Assembly (NCBI GenBank): GCA_013397865.1
Contig: VZTI01004088.1
Span: 685,600-749,599, forward strand
Length of the DNA: 64,000 nt
Direction: 5' to 3'
Origin: Struthidea cinerea
Taxonomy: Eukaryota; Chordata; Aves; Passeriformes; Corcoracidae
In this document: positions 48,660 to 61,127 of the stretch, in pieces
Numbering within the stretch: position 1 is the first letter of the stretch
Layout: the number at the start of each line of letters is the position of its first letter
Notes under the pieces: generated by a model
Seen by the model: the letters and a program-made list of their open reading frames with translations, nothing else
What the model was told of the DNA's origin: nothing
Database searches by the model: none
Made by a program: the position numbers and the translations under genes

Positions 48660-51600
48660 GCTGTGCTTTGTTGCCGCTACGGCTATAGCGGGAAGCAAAT
48701 GACCTTTTAGACAAATAAGACATTTTATGTTCTTCCAGTAAGGTATTTTACAAATGTCTGGCTGTTTTTCCTCAGCTGCCTGTGGTGAGTTTTATATCTT
48801 TCCTATTATGTCAAAACTCACTGCAAATTATGTTTCATTATTACACAGTGACACAGGTACATCACCTCTCTAAATGAAATCACGTAAGTGGCATTTTAAT
48901 GTCTCACAGTGCATACCTTCAAGAAAACTTACTTCTTAGCATATTGAAAATATATTTACAATGTATCTTAAGTTCTGCTAAATGGAACAAGGCTTAGAGA
49001 AGTGATTTCTTAAACAAATGCTCTTGGAACAGCTAATTCCAGAGCACACAAAATGAGGGATTATTCTCTGTTAAGTCCTAAGTAATACAGAGTAGCTGGT
49101 TCAAGTAGTAATTATATAATAAGAAAGAGATGAACAAAAGTGACAACATTAATTTCAACATTCTTGAGGATTAGAAGGTCTCAGTCTATTATGGGAACAC
49201 AATGTCTGAAAAGAATATTTTGCAAAACTAAGAAACCTACTTAAGAGAGAGTAATAAGAATTACCTGCTACCATTTCACAGCACTGAGGCAAATATGTAG
49301 GATCACAAAGGCCTGCTTACTATTGGATAAAAACAAGAAGTTGAGGAAAAAAGACAGCATGGCAAACTCAAACACTAGGTGAGTTAATTCTCCTTCAGAG
49401 AATGAAAGTTTAGTGAGATATTTTATACCATGTCAGCAACATATTAGATGTGAATTATTAAAAAATTTTAAAGGACTGAGATATTTTATTAAATTAACAA
49501 CAGAGATTATTTTTTTAAGAGTAACATTAGAAATAAGAATGCTTGACATAATCAGTAAGTCTATTGCATCATCAAAAAGCAAAGGAATTTCTTAAGATTA
49601 AGAAAATGGCACAGGAAAAGTTATTAATTTCTTCACATCTCAACACAAGAGTCTGGGAAATACAGGATCGGAGCATGTACTGGGTATGGTCACATAAGGA
49701 GGTATCTTTATAACAAGGTGTTGGAAAATGATGAGCTAAAGAGCAATAAGCCATGAGTACATTATACTGTACTTCCAAAAATTCTGACAATTTCAGAATG
49801 GTGTAGCTGACATGCATGGAAGAGAAAAATGCAACTGCTTTTTAAAATCATGTCCTATGTAAAAGCGTCATCCAATTCCGTAACCATTTTAAAAGCAAGT
49901 TCTATTACAAACTTGGTAACTATGAATCTGTGTTTTCTTTTGGTACTGATTGATGAACTCTATATAATGGCTGACATTAAAATAAAATAATTATATGTGT
50001 ATAAAATTAAATATTACAGACATTACTTTTTCTGTTTCTGCAAGTTAAATTACACCTTGATAATTACAGCAATTGTATTAATTTGGTAAACATTCATGCT
50101 AGGCACTAGAAGAAACAGGCACCCTATTGAAAAGACAATGAACATGTCACAATACAGACAGCAACCAAGGCCACAATACACAGAAATTTGATTTAGAAAT
50201 GTCCTCAGGTAATGGTTTCTCAACTTCGGCCTGGCAAAGGGATGAGTAAGATATAAACATCATTGAAATTAAATTAATCCATAATTACTATAGAAAGCAA
50301 TAATTTCTGGACATTTGGAAGTGATGCAAGTACATCAGTAAACAATATCGGCTGAAACTGCAGAGGGAACACAAGTACCGAGAGCTGCATGGTGCCTTCT
50401 TTAGCTATGATGTTTTCACCATAAGATCTTGTTTTAAGGTAATGCAGAGTTCAAATCCTCTCTTTTTAAAGTGTAAGAAGGGTTTCTGAATTCAACAGCA
50501 AAAATCTCAGTCTAAGAACTTCCATCCATCTATATTTTTCCCCAAATAAATGCAAATGAACTTCTACATTTAGTTCCATTTGAAGTTGGTGTAGTAAAAT
50601 AATGTTTAATATTAATCTCAGAAGTTAGGTGCTAACATTTATATTCTTTCTTAAAATGTCTGTCATGAGCTTTGGCCCTAAAATCTGTGTTAGCACATGG
50701 GAACAGTCCACTAAAATAATTCTTTTTAGTCTATAGACAATGAAAAAACTACTGTGTTTCTGACTGCCAACAAACTGACACCAGAATGCATTCCGATGCA
50801 CCTCAGTGGAGCACTCAGTTTCTTTCAGCAATGACACTGTATTTACACAACATGGATCTAATCAACATATATACAGCTTGGATCTAAACAGCTTTCTTTA
50901 GTGTGCATTTTAGGTAAAATTATATGTGTACAGAAGTTATTAATCCAGGTGGTTCGAAGAACTTGTATCAAGACCAGCGCTTGACATAGCATATGACAAC
51001 CTCAACGGGTTTAAATGCAGGGATGGTAGTTAAAACCCAATGCATTTTCTATCAATAGACTTATGATAAAAATCTGATTCTGAACTCTTCAATTTCAACT
51101 GTTGACTAATGACTAAATATAGAATACAATTTATTTTAAATTCTACTTATGTGACAGCTATCTCAGGCTCCGTTTTATGATACGATCAAAACCAATGTGA
51201 AACAACACCTTTGCACACAGTGATAACTTTTATACCTGTTTTAAATCCTTTCTTTACAACTAGGATAGTGTAGGCTGATCAACCCCAAAACATGTTGTTA
51301 CTATTGTTTGGGGAATGAATCAAAATTTCAGCTGGCTGATGATAATTATTAGATTAAAAATTGTAAGGTCAAGATGACCTCCTTTTACACAGTGGTTGAT
51401 GAGGTTTTCAAAATACAATGCACAGTACTGACTTTGGAAAAGGTCTCAAAAAGCTTAGCTGTCAAAATGAATCATGAAACATCTTAACCATAAGTCACCA
51501 CATAGCATCAACATACAATACTGGAGGCTTATCAAATATGACATAATTTACTAGCAATAATACAAATTTTCAGAACTGAAGGAAATAAAATATTTAAACA

Positions 51601-54600
51601 TTAAATAAAGTAACAGTATTAACTCTCATAATGCCGAGAAACTTAAAAAGTAACATAATACTATTAATCCAGCAGTGGAATGCAGACCTTGAATTAATAA
51701 ATTTCATTGTATAACTTCATGCTACCAGATTTAACTGAGCACTGGAAAAGATCAGTTAAGGACTGGAATAGAGTCACACTGCACTTCAGTCAGTCTGCCA
51801 AGTGAAGTAAAGCCCACTTTTAGGACAGCAAATAGTTCTTTTCAAGCACCTCCAATTGTAAAAGAAAATAGGGGCCATAAACTGCTACATGATATAACTT
51901 TCTAGTGTAATTCACTGTGCACAAGCCTTTATACAGGCTCTATAAAACAGCCACTCCTCATAAAACTCCACTCATCCTCAAAATAGATCTTTTCCCCACA
52001 TTTTTGCTCTAAAAATGATAAACTAATAATGAAACAGACTAAGACTCCTAAAAGGAAGAAAGTAGATTTTTAGGGCACCTACATAATTTTTTTTTGGTGA
52101 GAGCTAACAGGTATATAACAAACAATGATGCTGAAATGGCTTTGTAATTAATACAGCAGGCTGAGTACCAGGAGATCTGTATTATCTCTCCACTGCATTT
52201 ATATACACATATATGTATGACAAAACCCATTTATATCAAGATTTCAAAATATGACTGGTAACTTAGTATTATTACCAGGTTCCGTACTTTGATATTTAGG
52301 ATCCACTGCAAATAAGCATGCTAGCTGCTCTAAACTTGAAAAGGAAGAAAAATAGTCAAGCCCAAGTATGTTTGAGCTCAATATCCAGTCATCAGCAGAT
52401 CCTTTGCAATTTTTTGCAACCTATCTTTAAATGGAAATAACATGCCAGCCTTTTTCATAGGCCACTGTTTGGTTTTTTATAGCTGCATTGATTTCTTCTA
52501 GTGTTATGAACACCAGTCTATATTCAGCACAGCATACAGAGCATCTGCATCAAACAAGAAATAGTGCCTCATATGAAACACTGCAGATAAAAAGAAAGGT
52601 AATAATCTCACTTGAAAAGCATCCCATTCAACCTATACACGGAAGGAGGTGTGGGTGTGATTACAAAGATTGGCTTCAGTCCATGCATAAATAATACAGT
52701 ACAGACATAAAGTCCTATGTAGGAAGACTGATGTTTAGGACTTGAACATTATTGCCACCTTATTTCTGTTATCAACTCCCGGATGGTTCCTTTTCAGCTA
52801 GACCATGGTAAGAATGACTAAGTTATCATGTATGATAAGAAAGAAACAGCAGAATTCTTATTTATGATTGCGATAGTTGCTATTGATGCATGTTGTTGTC
52901 TTGGTTGGTCACAGAATGACACCTTAAGCTGTTACTATAAATTACTTTCCTGGATGCTGAATCCATGCCTCAGAACAAAACCCTACTCTTAAAGCAATTT
53001 CATTTGCATGACGTCTTAATTTTCTACAGTCAGCAAGAAATGGGTTGTACAAGCAAATATGTGAACTCAGCTTCAGATGTCAGCGTCCTTGCTGAAAATA
53101 TCACATAAAGAGGGAACTTCCTCTTTGTGTCCTTCTGCCACAACTGTGTGCCTTCCCCTGGCATGGCCTGATCTGTAGTCCCATTTGGGTTCATTCAAAG
53201 AACACAAAACAAAACCTGCTCTATGCTCTGTTGTTCTCAATTCTCCCAATACTAAAGGTATCTGACTCATGAGAATGAACCTTTTTTGCATGTCAACTTT
53301 CATGATGCCAACTCGTGTTCAAAGGTGAGCAAGACACTTCCAGCTGAGGCAATCTGCAGGTAGATGTGTCACAACATCAATATTCATTTTCAAGTCCTTG
53401 TTAATTGTATTGAGCTGCAAACAACATCTTTCTTCTGTAATCCTATATCTCAAGAGAGATGAGTAACTGACAGAAGCAGTAGCCTGCATCTAAATGAGTT
53501 AGCTACTAAGGGATACAGGACATTGCTCCTCAGAGCTGCCTAAGAAATTTTAAGATACCAACAGAATTCTAGGGTCTATTTTTAGGTTCTATTTCTGGTT
53601 TTATCATAAGAATGCGCATTCATGATGAGTGATAAGGCTGGAGTATTAGCATTCCTAATTCAAGAAATAAGTATGATTGTTTGGTGCACTGAAGACTCCC
53701 ATGGGAGACTTTAAGCCATGGGAGACAAAGTCAACCTATAGCATCTATGTTTTTAAAACAAAAGATATATTAAATGTTGATGGGTCCTGTCCTACTCTCT
53801 TCTGTACATACTTTGTAAGAAGCTAATTCGTGTATCTCATACTCAGAGTTTAAATATTAAGAGACTGACACAGAAAAGCTATAAAAACATTTGGAAAATG
53901 CAAAGCATTTTACGCATACCAATCATTTATTCTGGAGGAGTGTATAAAGATGAAAAACATTAAAGACATCTATTTATTCAGAGCCAGTATTCAGTATCAG
54001 TTTAAAGTGTCCTCAGCAGAAAGAAAAAAACTATATTAAAATAAAAGGTGAAAATGCAAAGCAGATTTAAATCTCCAAGCAACATTTAATCTCGACAAGG
54101 TTTTGAACAGTTAATTGAAATATGACTAAAATCCAGTACACAGTTATAGTTGTCACAAACCCTGTTTTTTAGAAAGCAATCATAAAAACCCTTGTGTTTT
54201 ATGAATAAGGATAAATAATAATGTATCCATTCTATTCAGTAGTGCTCCCTCATATTTTCATCTATAAATCACTATAGTAAGAGTTTTTATTGCAGCCTAT
54301 CTCAGGGACAATTAGTTTTCAAATTAAGAATAAAAAATAGACAGAAGAGGAACTGACCCTTACGTCTGATTCCTGAATTTCTTGTTCTTGGTTCAAACAA
54401 ATGAAGCCAAGGTTCAAATTACCTATGCGACAGTGATATCATCACAATACTCCTGCTGTAAATAAAGCAGCCCCACTAAATTTCCTGTCCATTCGCACAG
54501 GATGACAATAGCCTCTCAAAACATCCTAGCTAAGATCCCGTCACCTCTAATACAATGAATGTGCATAGTTATACAAGACAAGCATGTGACTTTTCTTTAA

Positions 54601-56307
54601 TAAACCCTGGTGACTTCTGTAGTTGTGTCACATACCTATCATTGTCCCAATGTAGCACTGACTCAATAAACATGGAGGGATTCATTATAGTTGGAGAACA
54701 TTTGAACATTACAATCAGTTAAGCATTTTTACCTAAGGTAATGGAAAGGTCTGACCACCAGACTACAAAACTTTGGGTAAAAAAAGGCAGACAAGCCTAT
54801 ATTGCACTAAAGCCAGACAACTTCCACCTTTCATAATATCACACAATGAAACACAACTTGTAACATTTTGCATGGCGAATCGTATTTTCCCCCTAAACAA
54901 TCTCTCCCAGGATGCTGCTATTACTAAGTTCTGATATTTTTTTTCTGTCAATGCTAAACAGAAAAATTACAATTTGTTCTTCTCCTACAAAACAGATACA
55001 TCTCAGGTGTAATTCCCCAAATTAATTTTGTTGAACTTCCCACAAAATTAATTTTCCTCATTTTGAGAGAGTAGGTGAAAGAAGTGGATAGCTCTAGTAA
55101 ACTACAAACAATGTCTTAGCCCTGAGCTCTGGGAAAGAAACAAAGCATATTCAAAACAATTCTTTTTCCACACTCTACACACAAGTATGCCAAAAGTAAT
55201 TCCTCAACGTTGAGATTTAAGCACTAGTAATAGTACTGACAACAACCACTCATTTCCCATAAGCCACTGAAAAGCTATCTTGTGATAGATAACACTTCCA
55301 AACATCAAATGCGGTATCAGATATATGTTTGAATAAACGACATACTGAAAGAAATTCTCTAGAGCTGAAAACCACTCCTTAACACCTTGCAGACATCAAT
55401 GCCAGAGTATGAAAGACATCTTGTTCTTATGTTTGTGGGGAAGGGCCAGCATGTTCCCAAGCTGTGACTGTGTGCCTCCAGCAACAGCCATCATCCATTT
55501 GAGTGCAACTGAGTTATTTCCTGCACCACAGCCTGTGTGAGAAAACTCCTGGGAAACCAAACAGGCTCTCCAGGCTCCTGTCAGCCCAGTGATGAACACA
55601 ATTCCGAGTAACTTCATTTGCAGGCCAGTTGTGTAGTGTGGCTACATACAGGGGACACTCGTTTGTTGCCCAGTTGGTTGAATTCTTTCCAGATCTAACA
55701 TATACAGCTTAAGTGACTATGATTAACTCACAGCTCACTAGTGGCTCACTTCATGCATAGAAAGGCATATGTACAAAGGACCAGCAAACAGAGTTGCACC
55801 TACTCTGAGAACAAAAAGCCTTGATGCAGAAAACTTTTCCAGAGTCAAATTACCACTGACCTTTGGCTCAGATTTAACTCAATCCAACTTCCAGAGAGAG
55901 AATGGCTTTAGTAAAATGGGGTATGTGGTACACTGCACACCTATGCACTAGACAGAAATTTATCTTTGTGGGAAATGGGAGTAGTAAGTTCCTCTTTCAC
56001 ATTCTCACAAATCAGTAGTGGCAACTGTGCCGGGTTGGTGGCAGCAGCAGGCAATTGCATTCTAGGCCAGCATCCAATCAGCTTTGTTACTTCTGTACTT
56101 GCTCTTTTAGATAATCTTCAACCCTACAGAAAGATATTTGCTGGACTTTTTCCTTTTAATGTTGGCATCAGTCAAATGCATGCAATACATTTTTTTTGAG
56201 ATAAACATCAGCATTTGCAGTTGAGGCTGGTATCATATATCTCAGCAGACAGGTTGGACTCATTAGCATCCAGGAAGGCCACATCACCAGAGCAAATACA
56301 GCAGATC
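48660..56307. other. Intergenic sequence, central part
   Basis: 7.6 kb of AT-rich DNA without recognised repeats or genes. A 73-codon minus-strand open frame at 55396-55617 starts with a hydrophobic stretch (MKLLGIVFITGLTGAW), but nothing supports a gene. Confidence 0.7.
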
Positions 56308-56370
56308 TGAACCAGACATACACAAATAAAAGGAATCTTAAATGAACCAGACATACACAAATAAAAGGAA
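56308..56370. repeat. Two-copy tandem duplication, 35-base period
   Basis: A 28-base stretch starting TGAACCAGACATACACAAAT occurs at 56308-56335 and identically at 56343-56370. It lies about 115 bases upstream of the plus-strand ERV LTR. Confidence 0.95.
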
Positions 56371-56484
56371 GTCACTGCTCACGTGACTTCAAGGAAACTA
56401 ACAAGAGCAGGGGTCTTTAAAGGCCAGGAGGCCAGCAGCAGACCCTCAAGCAAACAGAGCAAAAAACAACCCACTGTATAAGGC

Positions 56485-57100
56485 TTGCCTGGAAAGGTTC
56501 TGGTAGCAGGGACTACATGAGTGGCTTCTGTCAGAAGCTGCTGAAGCTTGCCCCACGTCCAACAGAGCCAATGCCAGCCAGCTCCAGAACTGACCTGCCA
56601 CTGGCCAAGGTGGAGCCTCTCAGGGATGGTAGTAATGCCTCCGTGATAACATATTTAAGAAAGAAGAAAAACCCAAAAACCCAAGTGATTGCACAGAAGT
56701 AAATGTGTCCAGAGACAGGAGTGAGAAAATGTGAGGAAAACAACTCTGCAGGCATCAAGATCAGTGCAAAAGGAGGGGAAGCAGGTGGTCCAGGTGCTAT
56801 AGCAGAGATTCCCTTGCAGCCCGTGGTGAAGGCCATGGTGAGGCAGCTGTGCCCTTGAAGCACATGGACGTCACCAGGGGAGCAGAGATCCACCTGCAGC
56901 CTAGAGGACGATCCCACACCAGAGAAGGTGGCTGTGCTCAAAGGAGGCTGTGATCCCATGGGAAATCTGTGCTGGAGCAGGCTCCTGGCAGGACCTGTGG
57001 TCTCATGGAGAGAGGAGCCCATGCTGGAACAGGTTCACGGTAGGACTTGTGACCCCATGGGGGGCCCACACTGGAACAGCCTGTTCCTGAAGGACCTGAG
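56485..57100 (+). mobile_element. Partial ERV LTR, plus strand
   Basis: The stretch holds features of a widespread long avian ERV LTR: GAGTGGCTTCTGTCAGAAGC near the start, AACATATTTAAGAAAGAAGA, GTGAAGGCCATGGTGAGGCA, and then degenerate repeats of the form CCCATGG...CACTGGAGCAG. It is homologous to the reverse complement of 58976-60055. The extreme 5' end and the whole 3' part, including the polyadenylation region, are missing, so it is truncated. Open frames on its minus strand are not genes. Confidence 0.8.
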
Positions 57101-58975
57101 TATAACTCCCGGCTGTTTAGCTTTCATGAAGTTACACTGGAGGGGGACTGACATACAGGGCTCTACAAAGCACATAAAGACAGCCACAGGGACTCTCTGT
57201 GTTGTATTCCAGGATTTTAGTAAGTTAGAGAAGTGGAATGTGGCCACCCACAGAGATTGATACTTGGAGAAACCACTAGACTGGTTAAAAGGTTCAAATT
57301 TGGGGATTTCGATAATCAATATAAATGACAGTCCCCATATTAGAAAGCTTGGAATATTCCTCCACACAGGAAGTGAAAAGCAATATTATTAGTGGAAAAG
57401 ACTTCAAAGATGATATGCATAGTATGATCTGTGTGCCAATACCAGAGAAAACTTTCCTGGCTTCATATATCATGTAGAAACTGAAAAAAATTCCTTCTCT
57501 TATCTGCAATCAAACAGAGAACAAAAACCCCTTGCAGGGGGTGGTTGGAAAGAAGGAAAATTGATTTTCCTGTCATTAGCAACACTGCAAAATCTCATTG
57601 TAAAAAAGCTGAAGATGCATCTTTATGTAATTGCTACCATAGGACAACATTATTTCAGCTTGATCACTAAGTGCAGTGAATACCTTTCCCAACAGCATAA
57701 CAAACAAAAATTGCTGCAGAACCATCTTCCCCTTCCTTTTGCTGAGAAGCTATACAGCAGTATCTGTGACCTTTTCTGTTATAGATAGAATCTTTGAGCG
57801 ATAAAAGTATGGCTGAAGTCCAGTAATATATGTGTTACTGATTAAATATACAGCAATTCTTTAATTTTAAAAGCATTCCTTTTAAACCTCTCCCTCAAAA
57901 GGGCTATTTGAAATGCTTACAGTTTTTCTTGCTTTTGGAGGAATCCTCCCATGACCAGGGACCAAATACTGGCAGTTCACATGACTCACAATTTATTCTC
58001 ATTGGTTTCCAGTCACATAGCCTCATTTCAGTTTTTTCTTCTGAAAAGTCATAAGCTTTCTTCAGAAGAACGTCAATTTTATCCCGCATATAAAGCAAGC
58101 CAAACATGCTCAGGTGAGCCAGGGCATGGATTTAGCCAGAGCACAATATCTATGACTAATTCACTCACCTGAATGCTCCCAGGTTGACAGAGTACTTTGA
58201 AACCTTAATCTGCAATCATGGCTTCATGGTGTTGCATTTTCATTCGTTATCTCAAAATGGAAATCATTAAAAACCCTGTTATAATCAAACATTCTCAGCG
58301 TCCTTAGACATTTAATTTCCTTCGTGGTCTGGAAGGAGTCACTAAGATAGTAAAGCTTAAAATAGGTGTCCACAAAATAAAAAGTACATGCAGCGCTTTA
58401 ATTATGATTTCTTTTTAAGATGGTAGTGTTGGAATCAATAAAATTTAGGTGCTATTGGTCTCCTCTGTTTTCCTGTGCATATAAATGGTATGTTTAACTG
58501 ATGTGGTGACCTGTTCACAAAAGAAAGCTGCGTTTTAAAAACATTCTGGCATTATTTGTCTCCAGTAAACCAACTAACACCAGTTTGGCAGTTTAATCTA
58601 ACAACTTTGGAACTATTGCACTGACCTCAAAATGCACCTCTACCCACTGAAAGTGCCGTTCGCATTATATTCCATAAAAAAGTAGCAGCCCAGACAAGCT
58701 GGGTAATTACCTAATGTGGTAACAGCAAGAATTTAAAAACAGATCATCAAATAAATATACATAAAAGTAGAGGAACTTCAAGTTAGTATTTTTCATAAAT
58801 ATGGGGGTTTTAAACAGTGTTCACAATTTCTCTAAAGAGCACATCCTGCTCATTGTGCTAAGTCTGACCACAAAGCAGAGAATGGACAGAAACTATTGTC
58901 CTATTTTCTTTCCACCCTTCTTAACCAGGGATGGCATGGGTTCCAAAAAAGATTTCACTCAGATCAGTGTTTCCC
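57101..58975. other. Spacer between the two inverted ERV LTR copies
   Basis: About 1.9 kb of AT-rich sequence. I see no retroviral coding sequence, so the two LTRs are not the ends of one provirus; their inverted orientation also excludes that. Confidence 0.75.
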
Positions 58976-60055
58976 TGTTGGTGGATTGACCCAGGCTGGA
59001 TGCCAGGTATCCACCAAAGCCACAACCACTCCAGTCTTAGCTGGGCAGGGGAGAGAAAATACAATGAATGGCTCATGGGTCAAGATAAGGACAGGGAGAG
59101 ATCACTCACCATTTACCTTCACAAGAAAAACAGACTCAACTTGGGGAAATCAGTTTATTTTATTAACAATCAAATCAAAGTGGGATAATGAGGAATAAAA
59201 ACTAAATCTTAAAACACCTTCCTCCCACCCCTCCCTTCTTCCTGAGCACAACTTCACTCCCAATTTTCTCCACCTCCTCCCCTCCAGCCATGCAAGGGAA
59301 TGGGGAAAGGGGGCTGTGGTCAGTTCATCACATATGTCACTGGTCATCCTTCTTTCTAAGGGACAGAAGTCCTTACCTTGCTCAAGTGTGGGGTGTCTCC
59401 CATTGGAGAGACCATCCCGCATGAACTTCTTCACTGTGAGTCCTTCCCACAGGCTACTGTTCTTTACAAACTACCCCAGCGTGGGTCACTCTTCCATGGG
59501 ATGCAGCCCTTCAGGAACAGGCTGCTCCAGTGTGGGTCCCCCATGGGGTCACAAGTCCTGTCAGTGAACCTGATCCAGTCTTCATGGATGCACAGGTCCT
59601 GCCAGAAGCCTGCTTCAGCACGAGCTTTCCATGGGGTCACAGCTTCCTTTGAGCAGCCACCTGCTTCCTTCAAGCATCCTCTGCTCCACTGTAGTCCTCC
59701 ATGGGCTGCCTCACCATGGTCTTCACCACAGGCTGCAGGATCTCTGCTTCGGTGCCTGGAGCACTGCTCCCCCTTCTTCTTTAACTGACCTTGGTGCTTT
59801 CAGAGTTGTTTCACATATTCTCAGTCCTGTCTTGAGCTGCAGTTGTGAAGGTTTTTTCTCCCCTTTTAAAATTGTTATTCCAGAGGTGCTACCGCCATTG
59901 GCCTTGGCCAGCAGCTCTATTGGACATAGGGGAAGCTTCTATCAGCTTCTCACAGACGCCACTCATATGGGCTCTCACCCAAAGCCTTGCCACGCAAACC
60001 CAAAGACCTGTGCACTGCTCACAGGACGACCAAAACAAAGCTGTCTATAACTGCT
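58976..60055 (-). mobile_element. Near-complete solo ERV LTR, minus strand
   Basis: Read on the minus strand this is about 1.08 kb. It ends in a segment reading GGCATCCAGCCTGGGTCAAT-CCACCAACA, a familiar avian ERV LTR terminus. AATAAA signals lie at 59164-59159 and 59159-59154, and poly-A-proximal GTGAGTGATCTCTCCCTGTC follows. The upstream half contains degenerate repeats of a CCCATGG...ACTGGAGCAG unit. The 5' boundary near 60055 is approximate. No retroviral gene is attached. It is the same family as the plus-strand copy at 56485-57100, in inverted orientation. Plus-strand open frames within it are spurious. Confidence 0.85.
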
Positions 60056-60734
60056 ACTTCAGTTCAAGCCACTTACTCCATAATTGAATTAGCTGTAGTC
60101 CTAGGACTGCCACTTCTGCTTCTCCATCTTTACACCTGACATTGATCTTGCTAGCCTGGGTATTAATTTCTTGCATCTTGGACAAATTGGTAGTTTAGGT
60201 GAGACAAAAGCAATAAGACCAGAATGATCTCCTTAAATGCCAACAATGCGATTTCAGCAGTCTTCTTGGTGTTCACCCTTCAAAGAATTTCACACAAATG
60301 CAGTTACTGCTCCAAGCATCCCTAGGGATTTTTTCTTCCTTTTACTTTGGCTGATGGTTGCAATCACCATTTTGTAGTACATATAAACTAGGAGCAACTG
60401 TATTCCAACTTTTAAATCTCTAAATATCTCAGTCTGGTAATTTCCCTGCAAAAACTAATGAACTAAAGGAACTGATGGAGTCTGCAAGACTGAAAAGTGT
60501 TGCTCACAGGAATCTGTACTTTGCTCAGCCAGGGCTCCATGGCTCCAAAGGACATTTTACCCAAATATAGATTAGTGGACTGTATTATTCTTGTTTAGGC
60601 ACTTATTCTAACTCCAAATGCCTCTTGATGATGGGACAGAAAACAACAGTTACGAACAGTGGGGTTATTGGAAGCCTACTGATCCCAGTATTACAGATCA
60701 AACTTTGTTTTCAGTCACGGATGTAATAAGCCCA
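60056..60734. other. Intergenic sequence upstream of TTC8 CpG block
   Basis: About 680 bases with no recognised gene or repeat. It probably includes distal promoter sequence of TTC8. Confidence 0.65.
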
Positions 60735-60910
60735 CGAGAGGCGCTGGCAGGGAGGGGCTCGGCCAAGAGCGGGGCCGCAGCTCCGTGCCCAGGGTCGCCG
60801 GGCAGCTAGACAGCTGGCCGGCACCAGCGACAGGGTCCCCGGAGGCCGCCCAGAGTCACCTCCCCCGCGGCCCCGGCGCTCCGCCCCAGCCGGCCGAGGC
60901 GGGGCCCGGC

Positions 60911-60995
60911 NNNNNNNNNNNNNNNNNNNNNNNNNNNNNNNNNNNNNNNNNNNNNNNNNNNNNNNNNNNNNNNNNNNNNNNNNNNNNNNNNNNNN
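60911..60995. other. Assembly gap (85 N) in TTC8 promoter/5' region
   Basis: An N run immediately upstream of TTC8 exon 1, flanked on both sides by very GC-rich sequence. It may hide 5' untranslated sequence, promoter sites or an upstream in-frame ATG. Confidence 0.99.
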
Positions 60996-61019
60996 TGCTG
61001 CGGTGCGCCCGCCGGCGAG

Positions 61020-61127
61020 ATGGGGCTGGAGCCGCTGTTCCAGGCCTGGAGCTACTTCAGGCGGAGGAAGTTCCGGGAGTGCGCGGATGTCTGCTCGCAG
61101 CTGCTGGAGAGGCCGCCCGGCGAGCAG
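61020..61127 (+). CDS. TTC8: TTC8 (BBS8) coding exon 1; rest of gene outside window
   Basis: TTC8 is a tetratricopeptide-repeat subunit of the BBSome, the complex that carries membrane proteins to and from cilia; human mutations cause Bardet-Biedl syndrome 8 and retinitis pigmentosa. The 36 codons read MGLEPLFQAWSYFRRRKFRE, then CADVCSQLLERPPGEQ, closely matching the human N-terminus around LLLAWSYFRRRKFQLCADLC. The donor is GAGCAG|GTAGCG in phase 0. The ATG has G at -3 and at +4. The frame stays open upstream to the N run that ends at 60995, with a C-C-G-A-P-A-E stretch just before the ATG, so an earlier start inside the gap cannot be excluded. Human TTC8 has four residues (MSSE) before the methionine that aligns here. 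The exon lies in CpG-rich sequence. No later TTC8 exon is visible up to 64000. Confidence 0.93.

Noticed and set aside
48024..48710. 228-codon plus-strand open frame
   Set aside because: It runs through a CpG-rich patch and then through the SINE in antisense. Overlapping frames are open on both strands there, which is a base-composition effect.
56531..57022. 163-codon minus-strand open frame
   Set aside because: It lies inside the plus-strand LTR and is antisense to it; LTRs of this type do not encode a protein there.
59378..60050. Plus-strand open frames of about 137 codons
   Set aside because: They are antisense to the minus-strand ERV LTR and have no protein-like features.
56485..60055. 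A single provirus bounded by two LTRs
   Set aside because: The two LTRs are inverted, one is truncated, and the spacer has no gag, pol or env-like sequence.
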